A stretch of 64,000 nt of DNA, taken from positions 1,612,001 through 1,676,000 of the forward strand of contig SMMW01000624.1 of NCBI GenBank assembly GCA_004794655.1, given 5' to 3'. Shown one piece after another: positions 47,857 through 60,123 of this stretch (the first letter of the stretch is position 1; each line of letters begins with the position of its first letter). The DNA comes from Marisa cornuarietis. Taxonomy: Eukaryota; Mollusca; Gastropoda; Architaenioglossa; Ampullariidae. The notes below the pieces were generated by a model. It was given only the letters and a program-made list of their open reading frames with translations, was not told the origin of the DNA and did no database searches. Made by a program: the position numbers and the translations under genes.

Positions 47857-48546
47857 CAGTTAGTTGACAGAACACTTTGTTAAAATACGTTTCCTAGTCA
47901 CCATACGAGCTCATTGTCAAGTGTCAGAACTTAGCTAATGTTTGAAAGAGGAATTAAGGATTGTATTATGTGGTTTTATATATATATATATATATGTGTG
48001 TGTAAGGTTCATATATGTATATTATGTATGTTTGTAATGCCCTCGACTGTTACTCTATAAGAAAGCAACGCTAAGTCTTCACTCCCGGTTCTCGGGCTCA
48101 CACAAAGATACTGTTACAGACGAATACGGATATATAAGTCTTCCAGACTTGAATGGGTCCCCTAGTGACTCCTGTAAACTTACTTTGTTAGTAAATGCAC
48201 TTTGTTAGAAGCTTGAAACTACAGCACATTACACCCGTTTGCTATAAATCTCTTTTACATCAATTATAGCGTTTGAAACTATAAAGGAAAAAAATAAAGC
48301 GTTAAAAATTTTACAAAATATGTAAAGAAGGCAGCTAAGATCTATCACTCATATAGAATGTCTTGCTATTCTACAAAGATAGAAGAGCAAATCTTCTCAG
48401 CTATCTGCTCGATAATAAATTTACTTTACTTACCCTCCATGTCGTGCGATTAGCATTCTGAGTCTCAGCTCATATGCCCGGAATTTATGTTCTCTACAGT
48501 TACTTCATTATTACTCTTGTCAAACACACTTGCGAACACACACCCG

Positions 48547-48623
<77 letters not shown>

Positions 48624-49014
48624 AGCACGCACTCACGGAGCTTAGGGGCGCTCACTCACTTGTTTCAGCTATCAGTGTGACATACACAGTTATCACATGT
48701 GACACCGCACACTCAACAGCTTGGAAGCGATGGGACCTGGTGTATGTACTCACTAAATACCAGGCGTGACTAGGCCTCTACTCGCTGTATTCGTGCTCCT
48801 TGACATGAACAGCGCTGATCGACTTGCTGTAGTGAACAGCAAATGACTAAACCAGTGCTTTTATAGAAACTTTCGGATGTAAATAACTAAAAGTTAAAAG
48901 CCGTAAATGTAAGAACAATCGCTATTCGTGTGTTTATCTATCTACAAATAACAAGGAAAATGTCCGTTTTTTACAACAAAAAAAACAACAACAAAATGTT
49001 TGATTAAACACTAA
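47857..49014 (+). repeat. Left part of duplicated block F (partner of 30779-32335)
   Basis: Collinear with block C, lacking the 520-bp segment present there. It includes a short (TA)n at 47976-47995 and the AC repeat at 48547-48620. No gene was recognised. Confidence 0.7.
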
Positions 49015-49145
49015 AATCAGACTCGCTTGGCACACAGCAACCAGGTAGAGGTGTTTCTAAAATACACAATTTGCTAGAGAAATTTTGGGATGTCTATTTG
49101 GAAGCCAGAGCATATCTGTCCTGTAAATATTTAAAGAACAAAAAG
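49015..49145 (+). promoter_or_regulatory. Shared upstream module, receptor F
   Basis: The counterpart of 32336-32455: CAGACTCGCTTGGCACACAG, CCAGGTAGAGGTGTTTCTAA AA, and CATATCTGTCCTGTAAA. Here the sequence to the ATG is not interrupted (about 0.75-0.85 kb). Confidence 0.4.
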
Positions 49146-49868
49146 TAAAGGATACAAAATGCTTGCTATTCTTATTCCCATATCAATATATGTATCTGTT
49201 TTTGGATACTCTGTGCGTTTGTGAGTGTATATTTGTGCATATGTGCTTCCCTGTTAGTTTATTTTTTCTCAGTTTTGGTTTAAAGTGTCTTTTGAGAACC
49301 ATATGTTTAAAAAAATAAATTTTCGACTTGTTTCCAATATACCTCAAGTGAATTTGTATGAGTTAAGTTTTGCAATCTTGCTCATCGTGCAAGGGACCAT
49401 ACTAGTAAATACAAGATCTTTTTGTAAAAATCTTCCATGTAATTAAAAACCCTGTTTTAATTTTTTTTTTCTTGCAGAAAAAAATGTATCTCCCAGAAAT
49501 TTTTATAAATATAAATATAAAGTTTTATATTTTTCCTTTTAATACCATTTCGATCGTTTTAAAGACTAATGTTAGTATTTTGCGTACATGATACAACAAA
49601 TGTATAAACTTTGTTTTACTTTCATTTGTTTTTCATTCATGCTCACATTAATGAATGTCCTATTTTTTCAGAAACATCAAGATCAGAACACTTTATCTAT
49701 TTGTTATTACAATGGTAATATTCAATTTGCACGATTTTAAAGACGTTACTTTAATGAAAGCTCAGCTTAGCAGAATAAACGGCAGAATAAACCAAGAAAA
49801 AGTCTGAAATATAAATTTTACTGGTAAGATAATGTCATAGTTATTTTAAACACTTTAGCATTATACAT

Positions 49869-50594
49869 ATGAACGACTCAGAGAGTAACACAACAACGGT
49901 AAGTTTTGTAACAGATGTTTCAAATACAAAGAACGTTTTCTACGATGCAAGAAGTCAGGAGATATGCCAGATAGTAGAAACAGTTTTCTATGGTGGTCTA
50001 ACAACACTCGTGTGTCTCATTGGAATCCCAGGAAACATCATCAACTGCCTGGTGTTCTGGCGACAGGGACTACAAGACCGCATGAACTTGTGTCTCTTCT
50101 CTCTCGCGCTGACTGATTGCTTTTACTTGTTGTTTTTTTTCACCATAAACTCTATAATGTATTTTATTAGTTTGTTTGACGCAGTTTTGGGTGAGGAATA
50201 TTATGTGAGGACCATCTACTTGTTAGGATCTCTGTTCTATACTCTTCGAATGACCTCGAGCTTTATTGGCGTGGTAATCTCGGTGGAGAGATGTGTGTGT
50301 GTTGTCTTCCCACTGACAGCCGCTACTTGTATACGAACGGGAACCTTAGGAGTTATTATTGGTACGTGCTCATTTCTGTTCTTTTGTAGTAGCCTTTTAT
50401 ACACCTTTTCATTCAAACCTCAATCCTCAAATGTGCTAGAAAAAGCGCATTGGTCATTTAGTACTACAACATTCTATGAACAGAATAGTAAAATAATCAG
50501 TATAGTGCTAAGCGTTTTTCTTCAAACAGTTCTACCCATCGCTAGCTTTGTGATACTGTGTGTCAGAACCACTGTGACTGTTTTGGTGTGTTAG
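49869..50594 (+). pseudogene. Class A GPCR F, truncated after TM5 at a transposon junction
   Basis: The 5' half is intact and closest to C: MNDSESNTTTVSFVTD, TM1 GIPGNIINCLVFWRQG, TM2 LCLFSLALTDCFYLL, TM3 VERCVCVVFPL, TM4 and TM5 LPIASFVILCVRTTVTV. Homology to the family stops at about 50581 within the GTGACTGT that in C leads into ICL3. The frame then runs only LVC before TAG. TM6 and TM7 are missing, and a hAT/ZMYM1-like transposase frame starts about 25 bp later. A five-helix product would not signal, so this is a disrupted gene. Confidence 0.85.
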
Positions 50595-50604
50595 TTTATT
50601 CAAA

Positions 50605-52284
50605 GTTCAATGATGCAGTATTTTGTTTTTGCTGCGTTATTCAGCAATAAGTCTGACAGCTCATCTCTCCAGAAAGTTGGATCAAAGGACTGGAAAAACA
50701 TTTCGACCATACTATCTTCACATGAAAAAAGTGCAGCACACTTAGAAAACTACCAGACATGGAGAGAACTTGAGCTGTGATTACTACATGGTAAAACCAT
50801 TGATGATGTCAACCAACACAAGATTAAGCAGGAAGAAGTCTACTGGCGCCAAATACTGGAACGACTAATAGCTTTAGTGAGGATACTAGCAATGCAGAAC
50901 CTTGCACTCCGTGGTGCAAATGACAACCTTCATAGTGCAGGAAATGGCAATTTCTTGAAGTTTGTCGAATATCTAGCACTTTTTGACCCTGTGATGAACG
51001 AACATTTGCGGAGAATTAAAGACAAGGAAACAATGATACACTATCTTGGAAAAGATATACAAAATGAATTAATACAGCTGCTGGCAAATGCAATAAAGCA
51101 GAAGATTTTAACAGCTGCTAGTCACGCTAAATATTATTCTGTCATCTTGGACTGCACACCAGATGTTAGTCACAATGAGCAAATTACAATGATTATTCGA
51201 TTTGTTAATGTGGTGACCGCTTCTGAAAGTTCTAGGTCTCACATAGAAATAAAAGAGCATTTCCTAGGATTTGTACCATTGTCTGAAACTGGAAGTGCAT
51301 TTATGACAGAAGTTCTTCTCAAACAACTTCAAGAAATGGAACTGCTTTGAAACCTCTGAGATACCAGCTTGGTAAAATTTATGATGCTCTCATAGATATT
51401 TCTGAGAATGCAAGCTTTCAGGGATCATCAGGAAATGTAACACGAGCTGAAGCTCAAGCCCTTGCTAATCGCAGTTCAGATTTGTTGCAGCACTAGTGTT
51501 ATGGTATACCATCTTGTTTGAAGTCAATGTTACCAGCAAATGTCTTCAAGACAAAGAAGCGGATTTAAAGACAGCAACAAAGCAGATGCAGCAAACCATG
51601 GAATATCTCAAGAAGCAGAGAAGTGATAAGGGATTCAGGCAAGTGTTAGCAGATGCAACAGAGATTGCATGTGAGTTAGAAATACAGCCAAGCTTTGAGA
51701 AAGACCAAGTACCAAGAAAAAACCGAACTAAACGACAATTTGACTACGAGGCTGCCGACGACACAATAGAAGACCCTGCTGAAAATTTCAAAGTCAGTTT
51801 TTTTTATGCTGTCGTAGACACGACCACTGCATCCATTGAAGACAGATTTAAACAGATTCAGGAGCACAGTGCATTATTTGGATTTCTTTATGATATCCAA
51901 AACATTTCTGAAAAACCAACGAAGGACATTCTACTATCTTGCCAGGGCTTGGAAAGGGCGCTAATGCACAGAGACAGCAAAGACATTGACGCGGAGGAAC
52001 TCTGTTCTGAATTACAGGTTTTTGCTAGAAGGCTTCCCAAGCCTAAAATGAACCCCAAAGAAGTCTTAACATTCATTATCCAACATAAACTATTTGATAT
52101 TGTGCCGAATGTTGTAGTGTCTCTCAGAATTTTATTGACCCTTCCAATTTCTGTTGCCGGTGCAGAACAGAGTTTCTCAAAATTAAAATTAATTAAAAAT
52201 TATATGAGATCAACAATGTTGCAAGAGAGACTGACTGGGCTGGCCACCATATCTATTGAGAACGACTTGAATTTTAACGTTTAA
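50605..52284 (+). mobile_element. Decayed hAT / ZMYM1-like transposase gene
   Basis: The sequence reads YFVFAALFSNKSDSSSL and SKDWKNISTILSSHEKSAAH, a TTF-type zinc-finger region with its Cys lost, then TGA at 50778-50780. Next come LERLIALVRILAMQNLALRG, NFLKFVEYLALFDPVMNEHL and VILDCTPDVSHNEQI, the start of the RNase H-like domain. It stops at 51348. The central catalytic part is missing. The C-terminus resumes in another frame from 51496 and ends with LPISVAGAEQSFSKLKLIKN, the hAT dimerisation region, to TAA at 52282-52284. Such genes match hAT-derived ZMYM1-like proteins. Terminal repeats and target duplication were not resolved. Confidence 0.85.
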
Positions 52285-52795
52285 GAATTTTGTAAATTTA
52301 TTATTAGTATTTTTTCCAATAGCATTTAAGTGGAACCTCGATTATCTGGGGTCGCCTAAAAAAAACCTGCTAGGCATCACTAGACAAATAAGATTTCGGC
52401 ACCAAGAATTCCGACTACAAAAAGGTACAGTATGTATGTCACAGCTTAAGTTTTCTTTGTTAATGGGTTTCTGAGAATTATTTAAAAGGATTGAAAGTTT
52501 AGTATTTGTGCACCAGTCAGGTGATCCCCTGCTGTGAAAAACCATTAGACCTAATCCAATGGCGCCGATATGTCGGGGTCCTGTGCGGTATTGAAAAGAA
52601 AAGGAGTTGTTTTGTCAGCTGCTACAACTTTGCAAATTGTTTAACTTGCCAAAAAGGAGAAATTAGCTGCAGAGCTTTCATCGGAATTTAATATCGGAAA
52701 TCAGTGTGTAATACGGCACCTAACCTAATATCTCCTTCTCAACCGCTAAGAGCTCGCTCCTTACGAGCATCAGTAAGCGCTATATAAGCAGCCCG

Positions 52796-52846
<51 letters not shown>

Positions 52847-53164
52847 TAATTAAACCTGTGGTCAGTGCATGTCAGTCCACAGTTGAGCAGAGTATGCTAG
52901 AAAACGTTTAAGAATTACCTGACAGTGGATTCCTACCAACACTTAGAACTTTTTTTTTCATTTAGGCATCAATGTACACGTTGCGTATGTGCAGTTAGAT
53001 AAAACTAAACAAAATTAAAAAAAAAGAAATTAGCTAACGATGGCAAATTTAATGTAGCAGAGACAGAGTAAAATGTTTAATTTTCGAACTTGTCCCTGAA
53101 TCAAGAATTAAAAATAAAATTATATTAAACACAGGCTATAGAACTTTCAGTTGAATACTTTTAA
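52285..53164. other. Region after the hAT remnant, with SINE-like tail
   Basis: No gene was found. A GCGCTATATAAGCAGCCCG TT phrase followed by (TTA)n (52797-52845) is the usual end of a molluscan SINE-like repeat. A GTGGAACCTCGATTATCTGG piece near 52331 resembles a pogo-like transposon end, without a partner seen. Confidence 0.45.
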
Positions 53165-53218
53165 ACAAGGGAGGCAAACGTGTTAATCGCTGAAGCAGCG
53201 TTGGATTACTCCCCTTGT
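53165..53218. repeat. Short hairpin, MITE-like (AAGGGAGG...CCCCTTGT)
   Basis: Imperfect inverted arms ACAAGGGAGGCAA and TTGGATTACTCCCCTTGT surround a perfect small stem CGCTG-AAG-CAGCG. AAGGGAGGTAA-type ends are common in molluscan miniature elements; a similar CCTCCCTTA phrase occurs at 33580. Confidence 0.4.
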
Positions 53219-53484
53219 ACTGCTTCAAAAACACACTAGCTTTGTACGTCACGTGATCAGCGGAACAGCATCTCACCATTATCATCTTGCAGGTTAAAAA
53301 AGAGAAAGAAGAACAGGTTGTACACACAATTGTGGAGCAGTCACATGTTTTCCATTTGTACGACTTTTATCATCGCTGTGAACTACTCATGTTTTTGAAA
53401 ATGTTGTACAAATAAGGGTATTTCTCGTCTATTATATTGAACTGAAAGGTTTTGTTAAGCGATGAAATCACACCACCTTCACGG

Positions 53485-53792
53485 AAAGTAATAAATGACA
53501 TCACAGAAAATATGAAGAAGGAAAACAACAAGTGCAGGAAATCAGTCAGCGCGAGAGAGAAGAGACACAAGTTAATGCGGTCTTGTAGTCCCTGTCGCCA
53601 GAACACCAGGCAGTTGATGATGTTTCCTGGGATTCCAATGAGACACACGAGTGTTGTTAGACTGGCAGAAAAAACTGTTTCTACTATCTGTCGTATCTAA
53701 TTTGTGGCATCGTAGAAATTGTTCTCTGTCTGCGATACATCTGTTACAAAAGTTACCTTGTGCGTTGTTAGTTTACTTACTGTGTTGTTCAT
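53485..53792 (-). pseudogene. Class A GPCR G, 3'-truncated fragment (minus strand)
   Basis: Read from ATG at 53792 it gives an N-terminus like the others (VTFVTDVSQTENNFYDAT). TAG follows where A has GAG (N-stop-IRQ), then TM1 CLIGIPGNIINCLVFWRQG, TM2 LCLFSLALTDFLHLLFS, and SVMSFIT. The homology ends there, at about 53485, and the frame runs into unrelated sequence to 53370. TM3-TM7 are missing. Confidence 0.8.
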
Positions 53793-54924
53793 TGTCCTTT
53801 TAACAATGGTGGATAACTTTTAAATGCCTTAGTTACGTACGAAAAAATCTCACCGGTAAAAATATAACTGAGTTCTTGTAGTCTTTCGGTTGTTTTTATT
53901 CTGCTAATCTGCTTTTATATTAAAAGTCAAGGCCATAAAACCTATACTAACAGTATTCTTCCGAATGGATACCTGCGCATTACAAATGGACATCATCATC
54001 ATCAACAGTAAACATTAGCATTGTTCTAAAATAAAGACTAATTTTGTGAAAAAGTCATCTTCACATTTGAGAAATTCATTAGGAAGTACATTCATCTAAA
54101 AATGGATAAAAAAAACTTTTTCAATGAATTTTTAAAGGAATATTTTAAAACAATCTCTTTCCTTTTAAGAGGATTTGCTCCAAACATTTACACACAGGTG
54201 TACGTGTTCTTCCTGGTTTGGTGCGACGATATAATTAATAAGTAAATAGTTAAATCCTAAAAAGTAACACAATTCATATGTTAAACAGGTCGCAAATTCT
54301 ATAAAATGCAAATGTTGTTCAATAAATAATAAAAGAAATCACAAAAGGCTCTTTAATCCATACGAGCAAGCACACATACACACACACACACACACACACA
54401 ATGCAAAACACACACACACATTTATATCTATTCACGCATGAGTGTTGACATGGGAAATTAGCAAGCACATTCTTTTATTTTTACATAACAGATTTCCTTA
54501 GACTTATGAATATTAACATCCCACTGTATATAGAAAACGTGTATATTTAAACACGTGTCTTACAAACACCCAGTAAACAAACATACCCGTTGTCGGTGCA
54601 CCATATTTTTAGGGAAGCAGTGCATGTAGTGTGTGACTGCAAGCTGAACGTATAGAGTCGTTAGTCGTGGACATTGTATGTGTACCGGAATAGAATTCAG
54701 ACATCACTACTATAAGCCTCATATATTTAGTGTGTTTAACGGAATAAGGAACGTTGTGGTTAGTTTGCGATTTTAGCAACACGCAATAAAATATATTACT
54801 AAATAAAACTCGAAATAACGGCCAACACTTTGCATCGCTAAGATCATTTAAGCCAGTCTAAGAAAGAATGGTGTACTGTGTACTGTGTTACTGCCGTTTC
54901 TTATGCACACCTGCAACTCACTGT
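53793..54924. other. Gap between receptor G and the RING relic
   Basis: No gene was found. It contains (CA)n at about 54372-54420. The 54175-54360 and 54440-54470 areas look like the AT-rich upstream flank of a minus-strand receptor. Confidence 0.4.
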
Positions 54925-55030
54925 CAATATGCAGCGTGTGCGTGGAGCTATGGAAGGGACGTAATCCAAAATTGCTTCCATATTTTCACTCGGTTTGTCC
55001 GCCTTGTTTGCAACAATGCATATGTTATGA
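54925..55030 (+). pseudogene. Isolated RING exon relic of the TRIM-like family
   Basis: The sequence reads SICSVCVELWKGRNPKLLPY FHSVCPPCLQQ. This is exon 1 of the TRIM-like genes (compare CGVCLEPYKGRNPKLLP CSH TFC in copy 3), with the third zinc Cys changed to Tyr. No second RING exon, B-box or coiled coil was found nearby. It lies inside the receptor array, about 35 kb from the cluster. Confidence 0.6.
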
Positions 55031-56136
55031 TTGCATTATTCCCAGTTGCCCATATTCAGTCGGACCAAAGACCCCCATAACAAGTTATACAGCCTATGCG
55101 TAGTGTAGTTTTGTTTCTCATACTTGATTTTGGGAAAGTTTAACATCGACCTGTGTTGCAACAAATAAACCACTAATATAGTTAACTTTTTTTTAGTTTT
55201 TTTTCATTTTATTCAGGTTTACATAACTACACACCCTCAAAGTAGACACAAAGTCGTGTGTTTCTTAACATTTTTATAGCCTGTTATTATATATAATATT
55301 ACTCTAATAAGGGAATACCATATCACGATCTAATGACAGATGTTCTAATAAATTCTAAACATCAAAAGAATTTTTATATGCAAAGAAGCAGCACAAAAAT
55401 AGCAAACACAATCAATACACTTTATATTAGTGGATCTTCTCAAAGACGGCGCTGTGTGAAAAAAAAAACATCGTGAGACGGTAGCACCCACACAAACACA
55501 ATACAAACACTAGGCAAACATCTAGCAAACACCATCTAGTAACTGTTTGAAAGTGACTAAGCCAATATTTAAACTTACCAATAATATTTTTAAACACATC
55601 TGGAATTCTCAACCAAAACGATTACAAAGTGAGTCTTTTACAATATTTTTGTTCTCAGCTCTTGTTGAAAAACCGACTGAAGCAACCGTTGAATGAGCAT
55701 CACAACTGCTGCTACGACTAAAACATGTTAACAGTCCAGACCGACAGCAACACACAATGAAATGAACTAAAATGATCACTAATCAGGACTAACAATCTTT
55801 GTCGGAGAATACATCGACTAAAATGTTTTACTGGAGAGACGGAGGCGATAAACGTGAGTAGACATTGTGCCATAGGGTTAAAAATATGGACACAATATTT
55901 ACACAAGAATATGAACATCTTTGGCAAGTATCACCAGTACTCACTGACATAAAGGTGGACCCAAATTGCGGAGTACACGGAAATAGTATTTTAGTAAGCA
56001 GAATTTTAATAGTAGAATTTTTTTTCGATTATTTACTGAAAGAAGTAAAAAAACAACATTAGCAATTCATCATTTGACCTGATATAGCAAAGTACAACAT
56101 GCCTGTGAGTCTTTATTTCTGACAACTAGAAAATTC

Positions 56137-56194
<58 letters not shown>

Positions 56195-58446
56195 TTTTGT
56201 TGACTTCACAAGGAAATATCCGGCACGTGTAACAACATGAGCTCAGCAGTAGACATTATATTAAACACAATAGTTATTCAGTCACGATCATTAAACATAT
56301 TTTAATCTGTATGTCGTTAAATAACATAATCTCGACCATTTAAATCATAGTTGTAGTTTCCAAAAATTTTAGGTAGTTTTCGTGTTAATGACCGATTTTG
56401 GTTTAGAAGCACTCTTCACACAAGTCCAAACTCACCAACACTTGTTTGATCCGTAACTAGCAGTAACCGTAGTATTACTGTAGGTACTCAGCAGCTGCTG
56501 TAAATATTGTTGAAGATCGCGATTTTCCCCATTAGGTGCAAACGAGGAAATGAGTTCGTATTCAATCGTTTGCTACCCAATGCATTTAATCATCCACAGA
56601 ATAGCGTCAGTGATTTTTGTAGGGAAGTAACCGTCGCTGATGGATTATGTGCCATGCAATAATAGGAGTAATGGGGATGTTAGTGCAATGGTTTGTGATG
56701 CTGGTGTGCAGTGGTTTATCCTCTGTTCCTTTAAAGGTACACCATAGCTTAAGGTGATCAGCATAATTAATTAAAATTATATTGAAGTTGATGGCTACAA
56801 CTGACAATTTAACTACATGGCACTCTCTATCCTAGAAATGACGAGAAGTTAATTTCTGTGCGAGCTCAAGCACCGTAAGGGAAGAGGCTGCATTATATGC
56901 TAATAGAGTAACAGTCGGCGAGCATTACATACATTACAACAACTCTACAGGTACTGTGATATTCTCTATTGTATGCGTATTCCAGTCGCACACATTTTAA
57001 CGATCACGAAAACAAGAACTAAAATTTCTGTAGTCCCCAATGCATCATACATACCAGAGCCTCCTTCCCACCATTTAATAGGATCGACCGAGCTGTGACT
57101 GACTTCTGTTTATCTGTAAGAAAGTTCTGCCTCAGACACCATATTTCAATTTCCATGCACTCGGATCAAAGGCCATATCGTGGTTTTCTCGTGGGATATA
57201 ATCTTTGTTGTATTGTGTAAGCAAGGGATTAACTTACCCACCATCAGCCCCCTTTGTCTTCTGAAGTATCAAACATGTATCTGTGTGGCTTGACTGTGTG
57301 TTTCGTCCTGGGAAGTTTGTATTCAAAACACTATTATCGCCGGTGGAGAAGGACAAGTACCCCACTGAACGAATTGTCTTGTCTAGTGACTGTTTTAAAG
57401 TGAATAAGCCAAGATTTTAGATCATCTATAGAACTTGCAAACATCTAGAATTCTCTCTTTTCTATAACCAGAAACAGTACGATTAAGAAGTGTGTTATTT
57501 ACGACACTTTATTTCTCAGACGTCGAAAATACTCAAGAACACATTGCACCTCAAGCTCTTAAAGATTCAAAACAAAGGATTATTTTACGAAGTTAATACA
57601 CAAAAATATGAATATCTTGGACACGAATAGCAGAAGTACTCACTGACATAGGCAGAGTAAATTTGTGAAGTAAAATAGGGTTTTGGTATCATGTCGACAG
57701 TGGAAAGGATCGACTTCAGCGCCAACTAATGGCTGCGGATGTTACTAAGCATCTTGGTAAATGCTGTCTCCATCCAAAAAGATGCTGTGGACTTGTACTC
57801 CCTACCCAGCCAACACACCTAGATCACTGGATACTGTTCTTGTATACTGTTAATGGAAGCCACTAAAGTCTGATGGTCCACTGTACACACTATACTCTAA
57901 GAAAAACAATCGTTGGTGACTAATGTCCAGGAACATAAAAAGTACATATATCTTCCACACACCAATTAACCCAAAACACAGACGATTTCACTCAGGAACA
58001 TCGTTACAATACAAAACGGCGCTGGCTTTGGGGACGAGCGACCACAACACTCCTGGGTCAAATACCCCCAGGATACGAATAAACTGTAAACAACTCCTGA
58101 TAACGTCGCCTACAACAGTTACAAAAATCAACATATTAATGCATGTCTACGCAAAGAATAATGGAAAAATTAAAATTCTACAAAAAATCCAAGATACTTT
58201 TAAAAAATATAAACATCGCACCTTTCTCGGAAGACCCAGCCTCCCCTCTCCTACACGCAGTGTCCCTCCACTTGTTGTGTCTCCTTGAGATGTGAGGCGC
58301 TGGCTGACGACAGCTCATTATATTGTCTTCTCGCTTTCTTTTGCCACTTTCTAAAAAAAATTTCTATTAGTCATAAACCAGGTGTGAGTCGGCCATTTGC
58401 TCTGTACTGGCTGTTAAGTCTCATGTCAACCCTCTATGACACTAAA
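55031..58446. other. Gene-poor stretch with an inverted receptor 3' flank
   Basis: No gene was recognised. Positions 56350-56590, read on the minus strand, resemble the 3' flanks of C (36060-36240) and E (45830-45920), as expected downstream of minus-strand receptor H. Positions 55490-55990 and 57370-57690 are diverged direct copies of each other (AGCCAA-ATTT, ATCT-GAATTCTC, AGTACTCACTGACATA). A (GT)n run lies at 56137-56190. The frame at 57923-58288 (121 codons) has no recognised domain. Confidence 0.45.
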
Positions 58447-58725
58447 CTACAGTTTTAGCTTTGGTAACATATAATTTGAAAAGTTCTCCCGGAAGCGTTG
58501 TGAGCGAAAATAAAAAACAAAAATTTGAAAACAGCTATTAATTCGTTCAAGTGGATAGACCGCTAATTTTACTATCACGGCAAGCAGGTCTGGTAGAAAT
58601 ATAATGATCTGCCAAGTAACAACTGGCAATAATGTCGCGATGTAGACGATGGGCACGACGACTAGAGTTAAGGTGAGAGCAGCCTGGTGGCTGTTGATGT
58701 TACCGGATGTCAAGGTAGACCTTTC
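58447..58725 (-). pseudogene. Class A GPCR H, 5'-truncated fragment (minus strand)
   Basis: Only the end of ICL3, TM6 and TM7 remain: SGNINSHQAALTLTLVVVP, VYIATLLPVVTWQI, VYPLERINSCFQIFVFYF RSQRFRENF. The frame is open to the stop at 58447. The TM6-TM7 loop is shorter than in other copies. Sequence beyond about 58725 is unrelated, so TM1-TM5 are gone. Confidence 0.75.
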
Positions 58726-59105
58726 TGGCTACGCCATTGCTGTCAATCTTTATTTCGCCTTTTATTCTGCCAATCTGTGCTTTTATTAGAGTATATCCGT
58801 TAAATACTAGCGCTATTCTGTAAACAGAAATTTCCGTTTTGCGAAAAAAAAAGTTGTGTGATTTAGATATTTCTGAATATCATTAAGAGATATATTCATG
58901 TATGAAGAAAAAAAGTCAATCATGCCAACCGAACCGCACCAAGCTAATCCCACAACAAACCAAAATCCCAGAGCGCTCGGCAAGTCTTCCAGCACTTGAC
59001 CCACTGGCACAGACCTTTCCAACCACGCGCGAGACAAGTGCTCGTCCACCGTGAGAAATAGCCGCGGATAACGTAGAAGATATTTGTTTTGTTTAAAATT
59101 GGGAT
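58726..59105. other. Insert between fragments H and I
   Basis: This contains a GC-richer segment (about 58920-59060) unlike its AT-rich surroundings. On the minus strand it is open (…LTVDEHLSRAWLERSV…) but matches no family I recognise. It may be part of a mobile element. Confidence 0.35.
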
Positions 59106-60123
59106 TTAACCTCTGTGAAATAACATTTTCAAGCTCTTGCAAAAGCGTTGAGATCGAAAATAATAAACAAAAATATGAACACAACTGTTAATCTGTTGAA
59201 ATGGATAGACGGCAGCGCTCACTGTCATATAAGTGATAAGTAATCGAGGATTAATAACCGGGTCTGGCAGAAATAGTTGAGCGATTTGGAACGCGACGGC
59301 TGGCAATAATGTCGTAATGTAGATGACGGAGACGACGACTAACATGGAGGTGAGAGCCGCCTGTTGGCTGCTGATGTTACCGGATGTTAATGACGACCTT
59401 TGTCTCCACGTCCTCGCTGCTCTCAGCTTGTGTACAGTCACAGCGGTACTGACACACACTATCACAAAGCTAACAATGCGTACAACTGTTTCTAGAAAAA
59501 TGGAATCCAATATTCTGATTATTGCAATGTTTTGTTTAAAGAATAGTGTCGGAGCAAATGACCATTGCGTTTTTCCAAACATTGTTGAGGATTGAAGCTG
59601 AAATGAAAAAGAGTACAAAAGGCCAATACTAAAGAAGAGGAGAAAGCACGCACCCAATAAAACTCCCAAAGATTTTGTTTGTATGCAAGTAGCGGCGCTG
59701 AGTGGAAAGACAACACAAACACATCTTTCCACCGCGATTACGACTCCAATGAAGCAAGAAGTCGCTCGAGCACAAATGATGCAAGACAAAGCCCTCGCAG
59801 ACTTTACATAATATTCATCGCCGAGAGCTGTGTCATACAGTTATAAATGACTTTATAGAGATCATTGTAAAGGAGCATATCAGCAAAAATACATCAGTCA
59901 GCGCGAGAGAGAAGAGACACATGTTCATGCGGTCTTGTAGTCCCTGTCGCCAGAACACCAGGCAGTTGATGATGTTTCCTGGGATTCCAATGAGACACAC
60001 GAGTGTTGTTAGACCAGCAAAGAAAACTGTTTCTACTATCTAGCGAATTTCCTGACTTGTGGCATCGTAGAAGACGATCTCCGTGTACGATACATTTGTT
60101 ACTTTGTCCGTTATTGAGTTCAT
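59106..60123 (-). pseudogene. Class A GPCR I, pseudogene (minus strand)
   Basis: From ATG at 60123 it reads MNSITDKVTNVSYTEIVFYD. TAG then replaces the CAG of other copies (EIR-stop-IVETVFFAG). TM1 GIPGNIINCLVFWRQG and TM2 MCLFSLALTDVFLLI follow. A short deletion in the ITLYD segment (about 59840) shifts the frame. From about 59789 the frame is open to 59106: VERCVCVVFPL, TM4, TM5, HKLRAARTWRQR, VIYITTLLPAVAFQI, INSCVHIFVYYFRSQRF. One nonsense and one indel make it a pseudogene. TM5 to TM7 are well kept. Confidence 0.85.

Noticed and set aside
57923..58288. 121-codon open frame as a gene
   Set aside because: Low-complexity basic composition, no recognisable family and no supporting context.
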